A DNA stretch of 64,000 bases from Isoetes taiwanensis (GCA_021234155.1 JAJEKV010000470.1:120306-184305), one strand, 5' to 3'; shown: positions 1-11,530, counted from the first letter of the stretch. Notes: a model not told the origin generated them from the letters alone. Translations and numbers: made by a program.

Positions 1-3000
1 TGGTCTTCTCGGCCACCTAAACTTGGTCCCCGAGGATAATGCGACATTCCGAGTCCATTGGCGAGCTGAATCGCGATTCGGAGAGGGAAGTTGCCCGTCC
101 GTCGCCCGAGGGGCCGGGAGAGGACTTTGGGGCAAGCTTCCTGTGGTTTTAGGGTCGTGCTCAAGGCCAACAATTCCCCTCTACGCCAAGACACCCGCAA
201 GGTCCTAGTCCTAGTCGACGGGATAGAGCCCTCCAAACGTAAACCCTATGAGTTGCGAGGGTTCTAGCGGGGGTTTGCGTTTTTGGGTGCCGAAGTTTTG
301 GTCTTTTGCACTTGGGACTTGGCCGATAAGATGCAGTTGAGAACGCGAAAGCAAGGGAACCTGACGGAATGGAGTTTGATCCAGACTCCTCCGTTGTGGC
401 GGTTAGAAGTAAAGGCGCCTTTACGCAAGAGCAAGACATTCATAAATTCGTAATTAATGCATAGTACGGAATTAAATTCTGATTTTTTGTCAGCAGGCTT
501 CCTAAGTCATGCCAACATACAGCCAATTTTCAAAAATTTTCGGACAAGGTTTAGATCAAAGTGTTTGCATTAGGAACGGTCCTAAACTGTTGTTAGGTGG
601 CAGTTTAGCACACTTGCCTAAGTCAAACAAGGCCGAGGACCTTGCAAGGCCGCCTCATTAGAGGGGAGAGTCCGAACCCCAAGAGGCGAAAGCCCCAAAA
701 GTTTCGAGGTAGCCTTTCAGCGGCTCCCGGGCCAGACGCTAAAGACCACACTCCCGGATCTCGGTTCCCTATCCGGCCGTTGAATCCTTCGTTCAAGGGC
801 CCTGGCCCGATAAGGTCCAACAAAATCCAACATCGGTCCGGGAGAACTTATCAAACCCCAAAGCCGTTAGCGGCCGACCTTGTAGAAACCAAAGTGTTTT
901 TGTCGTTCGGACATTCGTGGACTCCGGAATGGCGATTGACTTAGCCACATCGTCAGAGAGGCGAAATTACCCTAGAGACCAAGTTGCAGTGGTCATTTTG
1001 GAAAAAAGAAAGAAACACTCGCCCATGCCAGACGTTGCAAAGATTGGCAACCCACCTCCTAGGCCAATTGACTACGAAAGTGTGTTGGACATGAGATAGT
1101 TTTGACTTCCTCGAAGGGTGGTCTTCAAGCCATGAAACTTGGTCCCCGTGGCAATGTCGACGTTTGAGTCCATTGGCGAGCGAATCATGATTGGGAGGAG
1201 AGGGGAAGTTGCCGTCCGTCGCCGGGACCTTGGAGAGGACTTTTGGGGCAAGTCGGCTGCTTGGTGGTTTTAGGGTCCCTGCTCTGGTGTCAACACCCCC
1301 TCTACGTCAAGACACGGCGCCAAAGGTCCTAGTTGAATCGACAAGGATAGAGCCTCCAAACATAAACCCTATGAGTTGCGAGGTTCTAGGGGTTTTGCGT
1401 TTTGGGTGCGAAGTTTTGGTCTTTGCACTTGGGACTTGGCCGATAAGATGCAGATTGAGAAGCGAAGCAAGGGGAACCGCCGGAATGGAGTTTGGATCTG
1501 TACTCCTCCCGTTGTGGCAGTTAGAAGTAAAGGGCAGCTTTGCAGTAGCAAGACATTCATAAATCTGTAATTAATGCATAGTACGGAATTAAATTCTGAT
1601 TTTTTTCAGCAGGCTTCCTAAGTCATCGCCAACATACTGAGCCAGTTTTCAAAATTTCTGGACAAGGTTTAGATCAAAGTGTTTGCATTAGAACGGTCCG
1701 GGCAGCCTGTTGTTCTTGGCCGAGCTGGCACACTTGCCCAAAGTCAAACAAGGCCAGGACCTTGCAAGGCCACCTCATTAGAGGGGAGAGTCCGAGGACC
1801 CCAGGAGGCGAAGAGCCCCAAAAGTTCCCCCGAGGCAGCTTTTTCGGCAGCGCTCTCGGGGCCGTGACGCTAAAGACCACTCCGGATCTCGGTTCCCTAT
1901 CCGGCCAGATTTGAATCCTTCGTTCAAGCGGCCCCGCACCGATAAGGTCCAAAAATCCAACATCCGCCCGGGTGAGAACTTATCAAACCGGCGAAGGCCC
2001 CAGGTGGTCGACCGTGTAGAAACCAAAGTGTTTTGTCGCTCGGACATTGCGGGAGCTTTCTCGGAATGGCGATTCGACTTCGCCACATCGTCAGGGAGGC
2101 GAAATTACCCTAGAGACCAAGTTGCACGGTCGGTTTTGCAAAGAAAGCAACACTTACGCCCTACGTTGTAAATGATTCGACAGTACCACCTCAAAGGCCA
2201 ATTGACTACGAAAGTGTGTTGGACATGAGATAGTTTGACGCTACCTCGAGAAGGGGTGGTCTTTTGGCCATGAAACTTGGTCCCTGTGGCAATGTCGGCG
2301 TCCGAGTCCATTGGCGGAGCGAATCACGATTCCGGAGAGGGAAGTTGCCCGTCCGGTCGCTGTGGCCTTCTCAAGGAGGACTTTGGGGCAAAGCCGCTTC
2401 CGGATGGTTTTAGGTCCGTGCTTCGGCGTCAACACCCCCTACTCGTCAAGACACCTGCAAGGTCCTAGTTGAATCGACAAGGATAGAGCCTCAAAGCGTA
2501 AACCCTATGAGTTGCGAGGTTCTAGCGGGGTTTTGCGTTTTGGATGCCGAATTTTGGTCCTTTGCCCTTTGGGACTTGGCCGATAAGATGCAGTTGAGAA
2601 CGCGAAGCAAAGGGAACCCAGCGGAATGGAGTTTGGATCTGTACTCCTCCGTTGTGGCGGTTAGAAGTAAAGGGCGCCTTTTGTAGTAGCAAGACATTCA
2701 TAAATTCGTAATTAATGCATAGTGCGGAATTAAATTCTGATTTTTTGTCGCGAAGGCTTCCTAAGTCATCGCCAACATACGGGCCGGTGGCCAAAATTTC
2801 CGGACAAGGTTTAGATCAAAGTGTTTGCATTAGAGCGGTCCGGGCAGCTTTGTTGTTGGGCGTGCGGAAACCGCACACTTGCCCAAGTCAAACAAGGCCG
2901 GGACCTTGCAAGGCCGTCTCATTAGAGGGGAGAGTCCGAACCCCCTCGAAGCCCAAAAAGTTTCCAGGGGGCCGACGCTTAAAGACCACACTCCGGATCT

Positions 3001-4215
3001 CGTTCGGTCCCCTATCCGGCCGTTGAATGCTTCGTTCAAGGGCCCCCGCCTCGATAAGGTCAAAAATCCAACATCCGTCGGGAGAACTTATCAAACCGCT
3101 GAAGCGTCCGCGGTCGAACCCGTGTAGAAACCAAAGTGTTTTGTCGTTCGGACATTGCGGAGGGCTCGGAATGGCGATTTGATTCTCGCCACATCGTCGT
3201 AGGCCGAAATTACCCTAGAAACCAAGTTTCACGGTCGGTTTGCAAAAGAAAGAAACACTTACGCCCTACGTTCGCGATTTCGATAGCCACCTTCTAGGCC
3301 AATTGACCACGAGTGTGTTGGACATGAGATAGTTTGACGCTTCCTCGAGAAGGGTGGTCTTCGGGCCACGAAACTTGGTCACCGGGACAATGTCGACATT
3401 CCGAGTCCATTGGCAGAGCGAATCACGATTCCGAGAGGGAAGTTGCCCGCCCGCCGTGGCCGCCGGAGAGGACTTTGGGGCAAGCTGCTTCCGTGTGGTT
3501 TTAGGTCCGTACTTCGAAGCGCCAACACCACTCCCTACGCCAAGACGCGCTAAGGTCCTGGGTCGAACCGACAAGGATAGAGTCTCCAAACGTAAACCCT
3601 ATGAGTTGCCGTGTTCTAGCGTGGTTTGGCGTTTTGGTGCCGAAGTTTTGGTCTTTTGCACTTGGGACTTGGCCGATAAGATGCGCTTGAGAACGCTGAA
3701 AGGAGGGGAACGGAATGGAGTTTGGATCTGTATTCCTCCCGTTGTGGCGGTTAGAAGTAAAGGGGCGCCTTTGCAAGAGCAAGACATTCATAAATTCGTA
3801 ATTAATGCATAGTGTACGGAATTAAATTCTGATTTTTGTCACAGCTTCCTAAGTCATCGCCAACATACAGGCCAGTTTTCAAAAATTTCGGACAAGGTTT
3901 AGATCAAAGTGTTTTGCATTAGAACGGTCCGGCAGCTCGTTGTTGGGCAGTACCGGCGCACACTTGCCCAAAGTCAAACAAGGCGAGGGACCTTGCAAGG
4001 GCCTCTCATTAGAGGGGAGAGTCCAACCCCAAGAGGCGAAAGCCCAAAAAGTTTCCCCTGTAGCCTTTCTGGCTCGGCCCCGGGGGCCTTACGCTAAAGA
4101 CCACACTCCGGGATCTCGGTTCCCCTATCCCACCATTGAATCTTTTCGTTCAAGGGCCCTCGCTCGATAAGGGCCAAAAATCCAACATCCGGCCCCGAGA
4201 ACTTATCAAACCGCC
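1..4215. repeat. Tandem array of a ~1.1 kb satellite-like unit (about 3.8 copies)
   Basis: Four successive copies of one long unit are visible. The anchor AACCCTATGAGTTGC starts at 242, 1365, 2501 and 3595, giving spacings of 1123, 1136 and 1094 bp. Other shared blocks, such as GGACAAGGTTTAGATCAAAG and CTCATTAGAGGGGAGAGTCC, recur at the same spacing. Copies differ mainly by one- or two-base indels. The array is already under way at base 1 and stops near 4215, after the fourth copy of GAGAACTTATCAAACCG. No open frame is conserved across the copies and I see no rRNA, tRNA or LTR signature. It could be a satellite (pericentromeric or subtelomeric) or a tandemly amplified piece of a mobile element. 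Confidence 0.9.
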
Positions 4216-4451
4216 ATCCGGGCTCAAACATGCCACCCTGTGCTCAAACATTCGTAAGTAGTAGCAATAGAAGATTGGTTAAATCCGGAATGCGATTTTG
4301 ATTGCATATATATGGCGGGGAATGTCCAAATTAGCATAAGGACAAACTTTCATGACCATCGGATGAAAAAAAGGCACCAAAAATTAAAAGTGTTAGACGC
4401 CGCTATAACAAAATACGTCGCTATAGACGCCGGGTGATGCGACGTTAAACC

Positions 4452-4512
4452 ATATATACGATTTTGAAATCATTATATACGATTTTGAAATCGATATACG
4501 CATTTTGAAATG
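4452..4512. repeat. Three short tandem copies, ~20 bp unit
   Basis: The motif ATATACGATTTTGAAAT occurs three times in a row with small changes (about 4454, 4475 and 4494). It lies just inside the left end of the CACTA-like element and is probably part of its subterminal repeats. Confidence 0.75.
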
Positions 4513-4748
4513 ATATATATTTTAAAATTACGTCAGATAGCGACGTCGCATACGCCGCATGCGACGCTGCAGGTTTTTACACCTCCGCGGGCAGTCTTTT
4601 TTGGACCATTCCTAGCTTCCTTCTATCGACTATTTTGGGCGATCTTTCGGGCTATCTGACCTTGAACGAATTTGTAAGCACTCTTTTTAAGGTTAGTAGA
4701 TCATGGTTTTGGATTGAATGGTTTTGGATTGAATGATTTAGTGTAGAT

Positions 4749-5060
4749 TTCCAAATTTTTTTCTATTTCTTTTTTTCTTCTTGTTTCTTCATTCTTCTTT
4801 TCCTTCTTTCCCTCATTTCTTTCTTCGATTCTTCCTTATTTCGCTCTTCCATTCTTCTATCTTCTTCCATTTCATTTTTCTTATTTCTTCCATTCTTTTC
4901 TTTCTTCCCCTAATTTCTTTTTCTCCTCTTTCCCTTCTCTTCTTTCTCCCCCCTTCTCTTCTTCTTTGATTCATTCATTTTTTTCTTTTCTTGTTTTACT
5001 ATTTCTTCATCTTTTTTTTTTTGTTTCTTCTTGACCTTTTTTAGTTGTTCTTATTCTTCT
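4749..5060. repeat. Pyrimidine-rich low-complexity tract
   Basis: About 300 bp consist almost entirely of T and C (TTTCTTCTT-like runs). The open frame of 62 codons here encodes only F, L, S and P and is a composition artefact. Confidence 0.85.
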
Positions 5061-5177
5061 AACTCCTTTGTTGCTTTCTATTTCGATTTGGACCCGCCAG
5101 ATCTTGTTACACACGCCCTTCTTTTTGGTAAGTTGATCGGCTTGCATTTTATTTTTATAATTTTAAGGTGTTAAAAA

Positions 5178-5480
5178 ATTGATGGAGTGGCTTGTTCAAG
5201 GCACGGTCGGCTCCACCTAAAGTGGGGAGAGGACCATGTAGGGTTCAAGTCCACTTCACTACGATCATATATATTTTCCTAGGTTAAGGGAGTGGTTGTT
5301 CAAGGGCACTACGGCCTCCACCTAGAGTGGAGAGGGCCACGTGCCTAAGTTCAAGTCCTGACCACTTGTTATTTTTTAGGTTTAAAATAAAATTGTAGTG
5401 GCTTGTTCAAGGGCACCAGTAGGCTTTACTACGAGTGGAGACGCACTGTGTGTTCGGGTCCAAGTCGACTTTTCTTTTGT
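5178..5480 (+). repeat. Three tandem tRNA-like (SINE-like) units of ~105 bp
   Basis: Three units begin with GTGGCTTGTTCAAGG or a close variant (about 5186, 5290 and 5397). Each then carries CTCCACCTAGAGTGGAGA or a variant and ends with GTTCAAGTCC-type sequence, which resembles the RNA polymerase III B box. Head and tail spacing is similar to a tRNA-derived SINE head. No unit folds convincingly as a functional tRNA by eye, so this is best described as tandem tRNA-related repeats. Confidence 0.5.
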
Positions 5481-6182
5481 AATTCTTAGGTAGAGGTGGC
5501 CAAATCTAGCTTATAACCCTAAAAGTTTATGTTAGCCAACTCTAGCTTTTAATCCAATGGACTAATCCAGATTTGGAAGGGGCTCATTTTGGATGATGGG
5601 GAGCCGCTCAAAAGAAGGTACATGACCTAGTCATAGTCTTATTTTTATTTTTGTTTTGTGTTAATCTATCGATTTATAGAAAAGGCAAAGAGTGATTGCA
5701 AAATTGAAGTCGAATGCCAAAAAATTGGGAGGCGATTGGTCAAAGGTCCCTAAACCACTTAAACCATTCATAAGGAAGATATCAAGGTATTTGTTATTTG
5801 TTGTCATTCGCTCAATTAAATAAGACATTTAACTTGTCATGTTGTATTCCTTGCAATCGATCACTTCAACATGCAAAGGATTCCAAGAAAACATCCGCCT
5901 CACCTGACCGCCAAGGCAACTTTGGCAAACGAATTCGGCCTCACTTGGTTCTCCGGGCGGCCTAAAAAGGCTTTTATATAGATTCGTAAGTGCTATAAAC
6001 TCTTAGTTCATTTTAACTTTCAATGTCATTGTCTAATATTGGTCGTATTGTCTAATATTGGTCGCCAATGTCATTGTCTAATATTGGTCCGTTAGGGTTT
6101 CCCCTAACGGGAACACGAAGATAGCCACTACCGCCCTCTTGCCTCTTGTATATGATATTGTAACTAACTATTAAAATTTTTT

Positions 6183-6185
<3 letters not shown>

Positions 6186-6220
<35 letters not shown>
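6186..6220. repeat. Poly(T) run of 35 bases
   Basis: An uninterrupted run of 35 T separates AT-rich sequence from the GACGC-rich block. It could be the poly(A) tail of a minus-strand retroinsertion or a simple slippage product; no target duplication was found. Confidence 0.9.
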
Positions 6221-6224
<4 letters not shown>

Positions 6225-6470
6225 CACGCCGCAGACGCAGACACCACGCCGCGACGCGACGCCACGAGCGACGCCCGAGCGACGCCCCGAGAGACGCCCG
6301 AAGTCACGAAGTCACGCCCCGAAGACGACGCCGGCGCCGACGCCGTGATAAGACGCGACGCCGCGACGCGGTTCCGGAACGACGTCAGGCGACGCTCCGT
6401 GGCGACGCCGGCCGACGTCGCGATACGCGTCGTCGCCGCCGTGACGCCGCTATAGACGCCGCTAAATGAC
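6221..6470. repeat. GC-rich degenerate GACGC/CGACG repeat block
   Basis: About 250 bp are built from irregular GACGC, GACGCC and CGACG words with frequent CpG, sharply different from the AT-rich flanks. The block leads directly into the CACTA-like terminus near 6480, so I read it as subterminal repeats that transposase would bind. Retained CpG density is notable for a plant transposon, where methylation tends to deplete CpG. Confidence 0.7.
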
Positions 6471-6540
6471 CCTTTTCTTGTTGTGTACTTTGCGTGTTCT
6501 AAAAGTGGTACACCCTAACATGCTTTTACCCCCATCGCTA

Positions 6541-6784
6541 AGCTAATCGATTTGGCTACAACAACCTTCCCGCCATGGAGAGCTTACTAACCTCCACCAT
6601 CTCAAATGTTTGTCTAAACCGAAGTAAGATCTCATCCCATACCGCCAAGATGAGGTGCATACCCCGCATTGGAACGCCAAGCAACTTTGATGAAGATCCA
6701 ACAGTACTATGGTCCAGGGAAAGCGCAGAACATGAGTCTAAGAGGTTCATTTGCAAAAAGGAAACCTCCATTTTTCCTCGCTAG
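6541..6784 (-). mobile_element. LINE fragment, same family as the element at 18.7-24.5 kb
   Basis: This stretch is nearly identical to 23086-23300: both contain CTTCCCGCCATGGAGAGC, GATGAGGTGCATACCCC and CTTTGATGAAGATCCAA in the same order. On the minus strand it encodes the part of a LINE reverse transcriptase just after the catalytic core, including SSSKLLGVPM and KLSMAGRLL. It is only ~240 bp with no further LINE sequence on either side. Small differences are spread along the length, consistent with an old fragment rather than a recent duplication. Confidence 0.85.
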
Positions 6785-8118
6785 CTTCATACATGCTAGC
6801 ATCAATGCATGCATTTAAAAGGAACAATGAGCCATCCCGATTGGATTAGATAAGTGCTTCAATTTGGCCTTATTTTCGGTTTGGTGTTTCATGTAGTGTT
6901 GCAATTTGACATAGTGTTCAATAGATTTTGCATGCAATTTAGAATCACAACAAAGCATGACATGTGTTAGCATGCAATCCGGTGTATCTAGCATTTGTCC
7001 TACATCCAAGCAAGAAACCTCAAGATCCTCTTTGCAAGAATGTATTTTAAGTTTCTACTTGGACATCTTACTTTTGCTACATTTGCACATGGTAACTACT
7101 TTTCTAGCATTTTATCATCTTACTTCGGTCTATTTTAATATTTGGCTGCATTTTGTAGCTAAAATGTAAATGTTCGTTGTATCTTAGATGTAATACTAGA
7201 GTTATATAGTGGTATATACTAGGAGTTAGAACATGGTTCTTAGGGTGGTATTACGTGGCACAAATGGCATGCAACAATCAAAATTGCTAAAGCTCGAGGG
7301 TGCTACTTGTGTACTTTTGTGTTGGCTCATCCTATTGTATACACAACTCTATTTGGGTAGATCCATATGCCATTTCGTATGTTTATCAAAGATGAATTAG
7401 ACATACAAAAGCATGGCAACTTTGGGCAATCGTAACGTAACTTTCTTTCCATATGTTAGATCTATGGTTTGGTCGGGCATGAACCCAAGACTCATATTAT
7501 GATTTTACAATGTTGAACTTTTATGCACTTGGGTACTGAATCTTGTTGTTTTGCTAAGATAAATCCAAAAGGAAAACCATCATTATCTACAAGATGTGTC
7601 TAAAAGGTAAAATATGTATATTTTTCCAGCCGATTACATTGCAACTTACTTGCAGCTTTTCTCCAAACTACTTAATAGAGATGTTTTTGTTGTAAAACTA
7701 ATATGGTCCTCTTTGTTCGTTTCTGATTTTCCAAGAATGAATGAATAAATGGAACTCTATAGATTACTATTTCAATCAATACTGCAGAATGTACATATAA
7801 CAAACGTAAAAAAAATGCACGCCAAGATGCAAGAGATCAAAGAAGAGCTTTGGAAACCAAATACGTGTTGAGGACGACGTGAACATTAGATCTTATGTCG
7901 CATGGAAATGGGACAATAAATTTGAGACCTCTCAGTGAATGCTTATTCGAAATGAAAGAGAAGGAAGATTGTTGGTATGTTGGTGACAATACAAAGTTGG
8001 TGCTCCATTGTTGCTCCAAATCTTTTTAAACAACCACCTCTTCAAATTATTACTAACCCCGACAATGCCGGGCTAACTAGTGTTAGAATATATGCTAGCT
8101 TAATCACTTCACATTCAT
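6785..8118. other. No gene recognised
   Basis: AT-rich sequence with only short open frames that resemble no family I know. No repeat with a clear period was seen. Confidence 0.6.
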
Positions 8119-8190
8119 AACAAAGTTTAAAATGAAACGCACTTATTTGCTGCAAACGCACTTCAAAAGGAATCTTTGAAAGATTCCCTA
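8108..8190. repeat. Left arm of a ~70 bp inverted repeat
   Basis: A 23-bp core at 8126-8148 is the exact reverse complement of 12879-12901, and similarity extends for some tens of bases on both sides (the words AAACGCACTT and GAAAGATTCC are shared). The arms are 4.75 kb apart. They may be terminal inverted repeats of an old DNA transposon or opposite copies of a dispersed repeat. Confidence 0.7.
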
Positions 8191-8664
8191 AAATTCCCTT
8201 TAAAATGCCTTTTTCTTGGTATATTTGTGACAAGTGTGACAATTTGAATATTTTAGGCACCATTTTTGGAGGGGAATTTGAACTCAGCTTCCATTCAAAA
8301 TTGTTTGGTACCATTTTTTGGCCTCCTAGTTTGGTTTGAGAAATAGTAATATTTTTAAGGACAAAACAAAATAGACATTGAAAAAAAACAACACAAAATT
8401 ATGAACAAAATTGCAAAAATGCAACACATTTTGATATTGCCTCAATGAAGCAAATATTGTCACCTTTAAAGTATGCCCTCACACGAGGTTGAAGTTGAAG
8501 ATGCTTGCTTTGCTTTTATACACTTGCTCTTATTTGCTCCTCCAGCTTGCTATAGACTTCCGTATACCGCGGACGCTTAATGCATGTATCCAACTGACTT
8601 TTAAACTTTGTAATTTATTTGTTCTCTGTAGAGTCCTTAGTTTCTTCCAAATAAATTTCAAGAT

Positions 8665-8936
8665 GGTATAAATTTATACCTCGATAGATAGTAATATGTG
8701 GACATAGTATGCTAGAGAGTTTGCACTGGTATAAATTTATACCGCAAAGAAGACTTGAGCTGTATAGATTTATACAACAAAAGAACTCGAAAGCCGTATA
8801 AATTTATACAAAAAAAGGACCTCGAGCGGTATAAATTTATACCCAAAAGAGGACCTGCTTGGTATAAATTGATAAAAGAGGATTCGCCGGTATAAATTTA
8901 TACCGCGAAGAGTTTTCTCGGTGATAAATTTATACC
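8665..8936. repeat. Minisatellite of ~33 bp built on the palindrome GGTATAAATTTATACC
   Basis: The 16-bp perfect palindrome GGTATAAATTTATACC, or a one- or two-base variant, starts at 8665, 8728, 8761, 8795, 8828, 8861, 8889 and 8920. After the first gap of 63, spacings are 33, 34, 33, 33, 28 and 31 bp. The ~17-bp linkers are themselves related (AAAGAGGACCTCGAGC-like), so this is an ordinary tandem repeat in which each unit carries a palindrome. A TA dinucleotide run follows at 8940-8960. Further single copies lie at ~11600-11650, ~11757 and ~12394. Confidence 0.9.
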
Positions 8937-8960
8937 AAAGATATATATATATATATATAT

Positions 8961-10830
8961 GTATATTATCTATCTAACCTTATATATATTTTATAGAGGG
9001 TCTGCCTTAACACCGATAATTGGGGCCATCCGGCCTTCCAAACTACCACGCGGGTACAATGGACGATGGGTCGCTACCCTTCATTTTTTCCTCTTCGATT
9101 CGCCTTTGCAGCTTTTTGCTCGTTTCTCGCAAGTAAACCTGAATTTCTATTGGTATAACAGTGGATGCCGGAACTGGATGTCCGGGTTTTGTTGCCGGAT
9201 CTCGTTGTCCTTTCCATCTAACCCTTTTCGTGTTGCAAGGATTTGATCGGCTGTGGTATCTCTCGATATGGTCAAGCTATGGGCATTGAATGGGTTCTGC
9301 TTTTGTGGCCCTATCTCTATTTATCCGGTAGGTCATGGTTGGTATAATGATCGGCCTCAGATGCCTTGCCTATGGTCGCTCGTGTGGATTATTAGAGATG
9401 GCGATCTTACCGTAGTAGGGCATGATAGGCATGCCGAGGAAGGGCGTAGGAACTCTTGGCCGGGCGTAACCCACCATTTTTTGCATTATCTTTAAGGCCA
9501 TGCGTTTTAATTCGCGTGACCGCTAAGCTTTCCCAGATATGGGACTCTTCAATCCATTCATTAGCCTAAACCCATTTTTCCTCTTACCGGAGTTGAAGCC
9601 GGCCTTTAGGGTTTATCCGAATTTTTGTTGGGTCCCTTACTACTTGCATTTTTGCCTTGAAATTTCTATGTGCTGCCCTCCATCCACCAAATCCACGCAT
9701 CGCCGCTGGCTGGCTCGCTCATCGGATACCGCCATGTCAGTGGAATCTAAGTATGGTAAATCTTGTCAAGTGCCTTTGCTTCAAATGTGTTGTTTTGTTG
9801 GATATGGATTCTCCTTGCCTTGAGCACAAAGACTAATCCCTCACAGCTTCCAAGCTCTTGGATTTTGCCATAGATTTGCATTAAGCCATCCCACGATGTC
9901 GTTGGATTCTTGCCTTAGATCAAGGCACCAAATTTTGGGCTGCGTGTAGCAAAGAACCTCTAAGCATGAATCTTCACTGTAAGGCTTAGCGAGATTGTAT
10001 AAAATTGGACCGGATGATATCATTGGGTTTGTTATCTTTCACACACAAGCCTGAATTGCCTACATCTTTTAATGTATCGGGGCATCCATACGTATTGTTC
10101 ATTTGCTATAATTTCTTTTTATGAGATAGCAATGCACATCCCGGACATTTTTTGGCCTTTAATTCTCAGATAAAGAATGTCAAGTTTGACTATGCTTAGC
10201 CTTCCACTGGATGGTCTAAATTATTACATACCGACTATGGTCCTTCCTAATGTAATACCCAAAGATTCGCTTATGTCGAAATGCGAATGGCCCGCACAAA
10301 GCAGAAACATGAAGACAGCCAATTATGGAGGTAATGCCCTTCCGCCTCCCATATGGGACAATGTTTTTCTTTACCCTAAGATGGTTGCTTGAGAGCTAGA
10401 TTTTGTGAAGCACATTGAAAATACTTTTCCTTATGCATTTGCAACTCCATACGCAGGCGGTTTCAACAATTTGGATGGAGTTGCAACAATTTGTTGTATG
10501 CATTGAGTATGCGAATGGGGGGTGATGGAATCTCCCTCGCTTGTGTGTATCAACTTTAACATTTTATTGGCACTTTTGCATGTGTGCAGCAGGTATTTGT
10601 AAGGGTCTAATGTATGCACTTGCTAAGATATGGGAGGAAGAAGCCTCGATGCAAATAGAGGAGAAACAACGGATGTCTATTGAAAGAATCTCTCAAGAAC
10701 ATAAAAGTGCCTCGGTTGATCTTATCGACGACTCAAAGCTCTAAAACAAGACATGCTATTCTAGAAAAGACTCGGATTTATATAGATCCGTGTACAAACG
10801 GCCATCTCTAAATAAGGAAACTAATAAGTA
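8961..10830. other. No gene recognised; several short open frames
   Basis: Plus-strand frames at 8959-9246, 9253-9495, 9539-9823 and 10177-10392 look somewhat protein-like and follow one another, which suggests a decayed coding region. I cannot match them to a family. The small frame ending at 10744 (rich in E, Q and I) sits after a CAG and could be an exon remnant. All are unassigned. Confidence 0.4.
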
Positions 10831-10831
10831 A

Positions 10832-11530
10832 CTAGTTTGTTGTCTCGTGTAGTTTGCAACTATCCCAGATTCTCTCTGCCACTGGATTTGATGATATCAT
10901 CCGTAACAACAAAGATTTATGATACGCGGAGTATCCAGCAACACCCCACTTTCGCTGACAAGAGAGGATCGAGCCCCAATCGGAAGAAACGCGCACTAAT
11001 TCATTTGTAATAAATTTGAGATGTTTGCGAAAGCAAGAGCTTTTGTGAGCATGTCGGCTAGCATCTCGCCCAGAGGGACAATACTTGAGAATTATGGTAC
11101 CATCGTGAACAAGATTAATGAAATGGAATTGGATGTCAATGTGCTTGATCCGGCCGATGTAGAACTGGATTATGAGCAATGGAAATAGCTCCTTGATTAT
11201 CCACATGAATTAAGGTTGGGCTGGAATCAAGGAGATGGAGTTCATGCACAATAATGAAGCCAAAAGCCTTCTCTGGAGGCATGAGAGAGCGCTGCATACC
11301 CAAATCTTTGGATAAAGAGACACAAGATTGTTTAGTACCGCCCAAACCGATAGCTCCAACCAAGAAATGTAAAAATGTATCCAGATGTGGACTTATGATC
11401 ATGATGATCTCCTCGCCTATCGGCATCACAAAGTAAACCTTGTAGGGAAGCATCTGAATCTGCAGAATAATGAAGGCCATGATCAAGCGTGCCAGTTAAG
11501 TATCTGAGGACGCGTTTAAGGGATGCACAA
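10832..11530 (-). pseudogene. Ty1/Copia retrotransposon remnant, RNase H region
   Basis: The minus strand encodes the 3' end of a Copia polyprotein in shifting frames. Near 11500 it reads LKRVLRYLTGTLDHGLHYSA, the segment between reverse transcriptase and RNase H. It continues with a counterpart of the family's WSSKKQ..VALS segment (here GGTKQSCVSLS), then TLIHVDNQGAISIAHNPVLH, and after a shift GRIKHIDIQFHFINLV. Ty1/Copia RNase H normally reads DNQGAIALAKNP..H.RTKHIDIRYHF, so the assignment is firm. At least two frameshifts are present, and neither LTRs nor upstream integrase or RT were found, so this is an isolated dead fragment. It lies between the arms of the 8.1/12.9 kb inverted repeat. 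Confidence 0.85.

Larger units (their letters stand above)
4376..6490. mobile_element. Small non-autonomous CACTA-like (En/Spm) DNA transposon, boundaries approximate
   Basis: Read on the minus strand, the right edge runs CAAGAAAAGGGTCATTTAG followed by GCGGCG repeats (about 6455-6480). This is the typical look of plant CACTA termini, although the first bases here are CACAA rather than CACTA. The left edge near 4376 reads CACCAAAAATTAAAAGTG and then GACGCCGCTATA blocks, matching the GACGCCGCTATAGACGCC blocks near the right edge. Clustered GACG-type subterminal motifs at both sides are characteristic of the superfamily. No transposase frame is visible between the ends, so it would be mobilised in trans. 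The exact ends and the 3-bp target duplication were not resolved. Confidence 0.5.

Noticed and set aside
1-4215. 45S rDNA spacer or 5S array
   Set aside because: No rRNA coding segment or known promoter was recognised in any of the four copies.
5178-5480. Functional tRNA genes
   Set aside because: B-box-like words are present but no complete cloverleaf with a proper anticodon arm could be formed by eye, and the three units are tandem repeats.
8665-8936. Regularly spaced palindromic repeats resembling a CRISPR array
   Set aside because: The sequence is plant nuclear DNA, the linkers are related to each other rather than unique, spacing drifts from 28 to 34 bp and there are no cas genes. It is a minisatellite.
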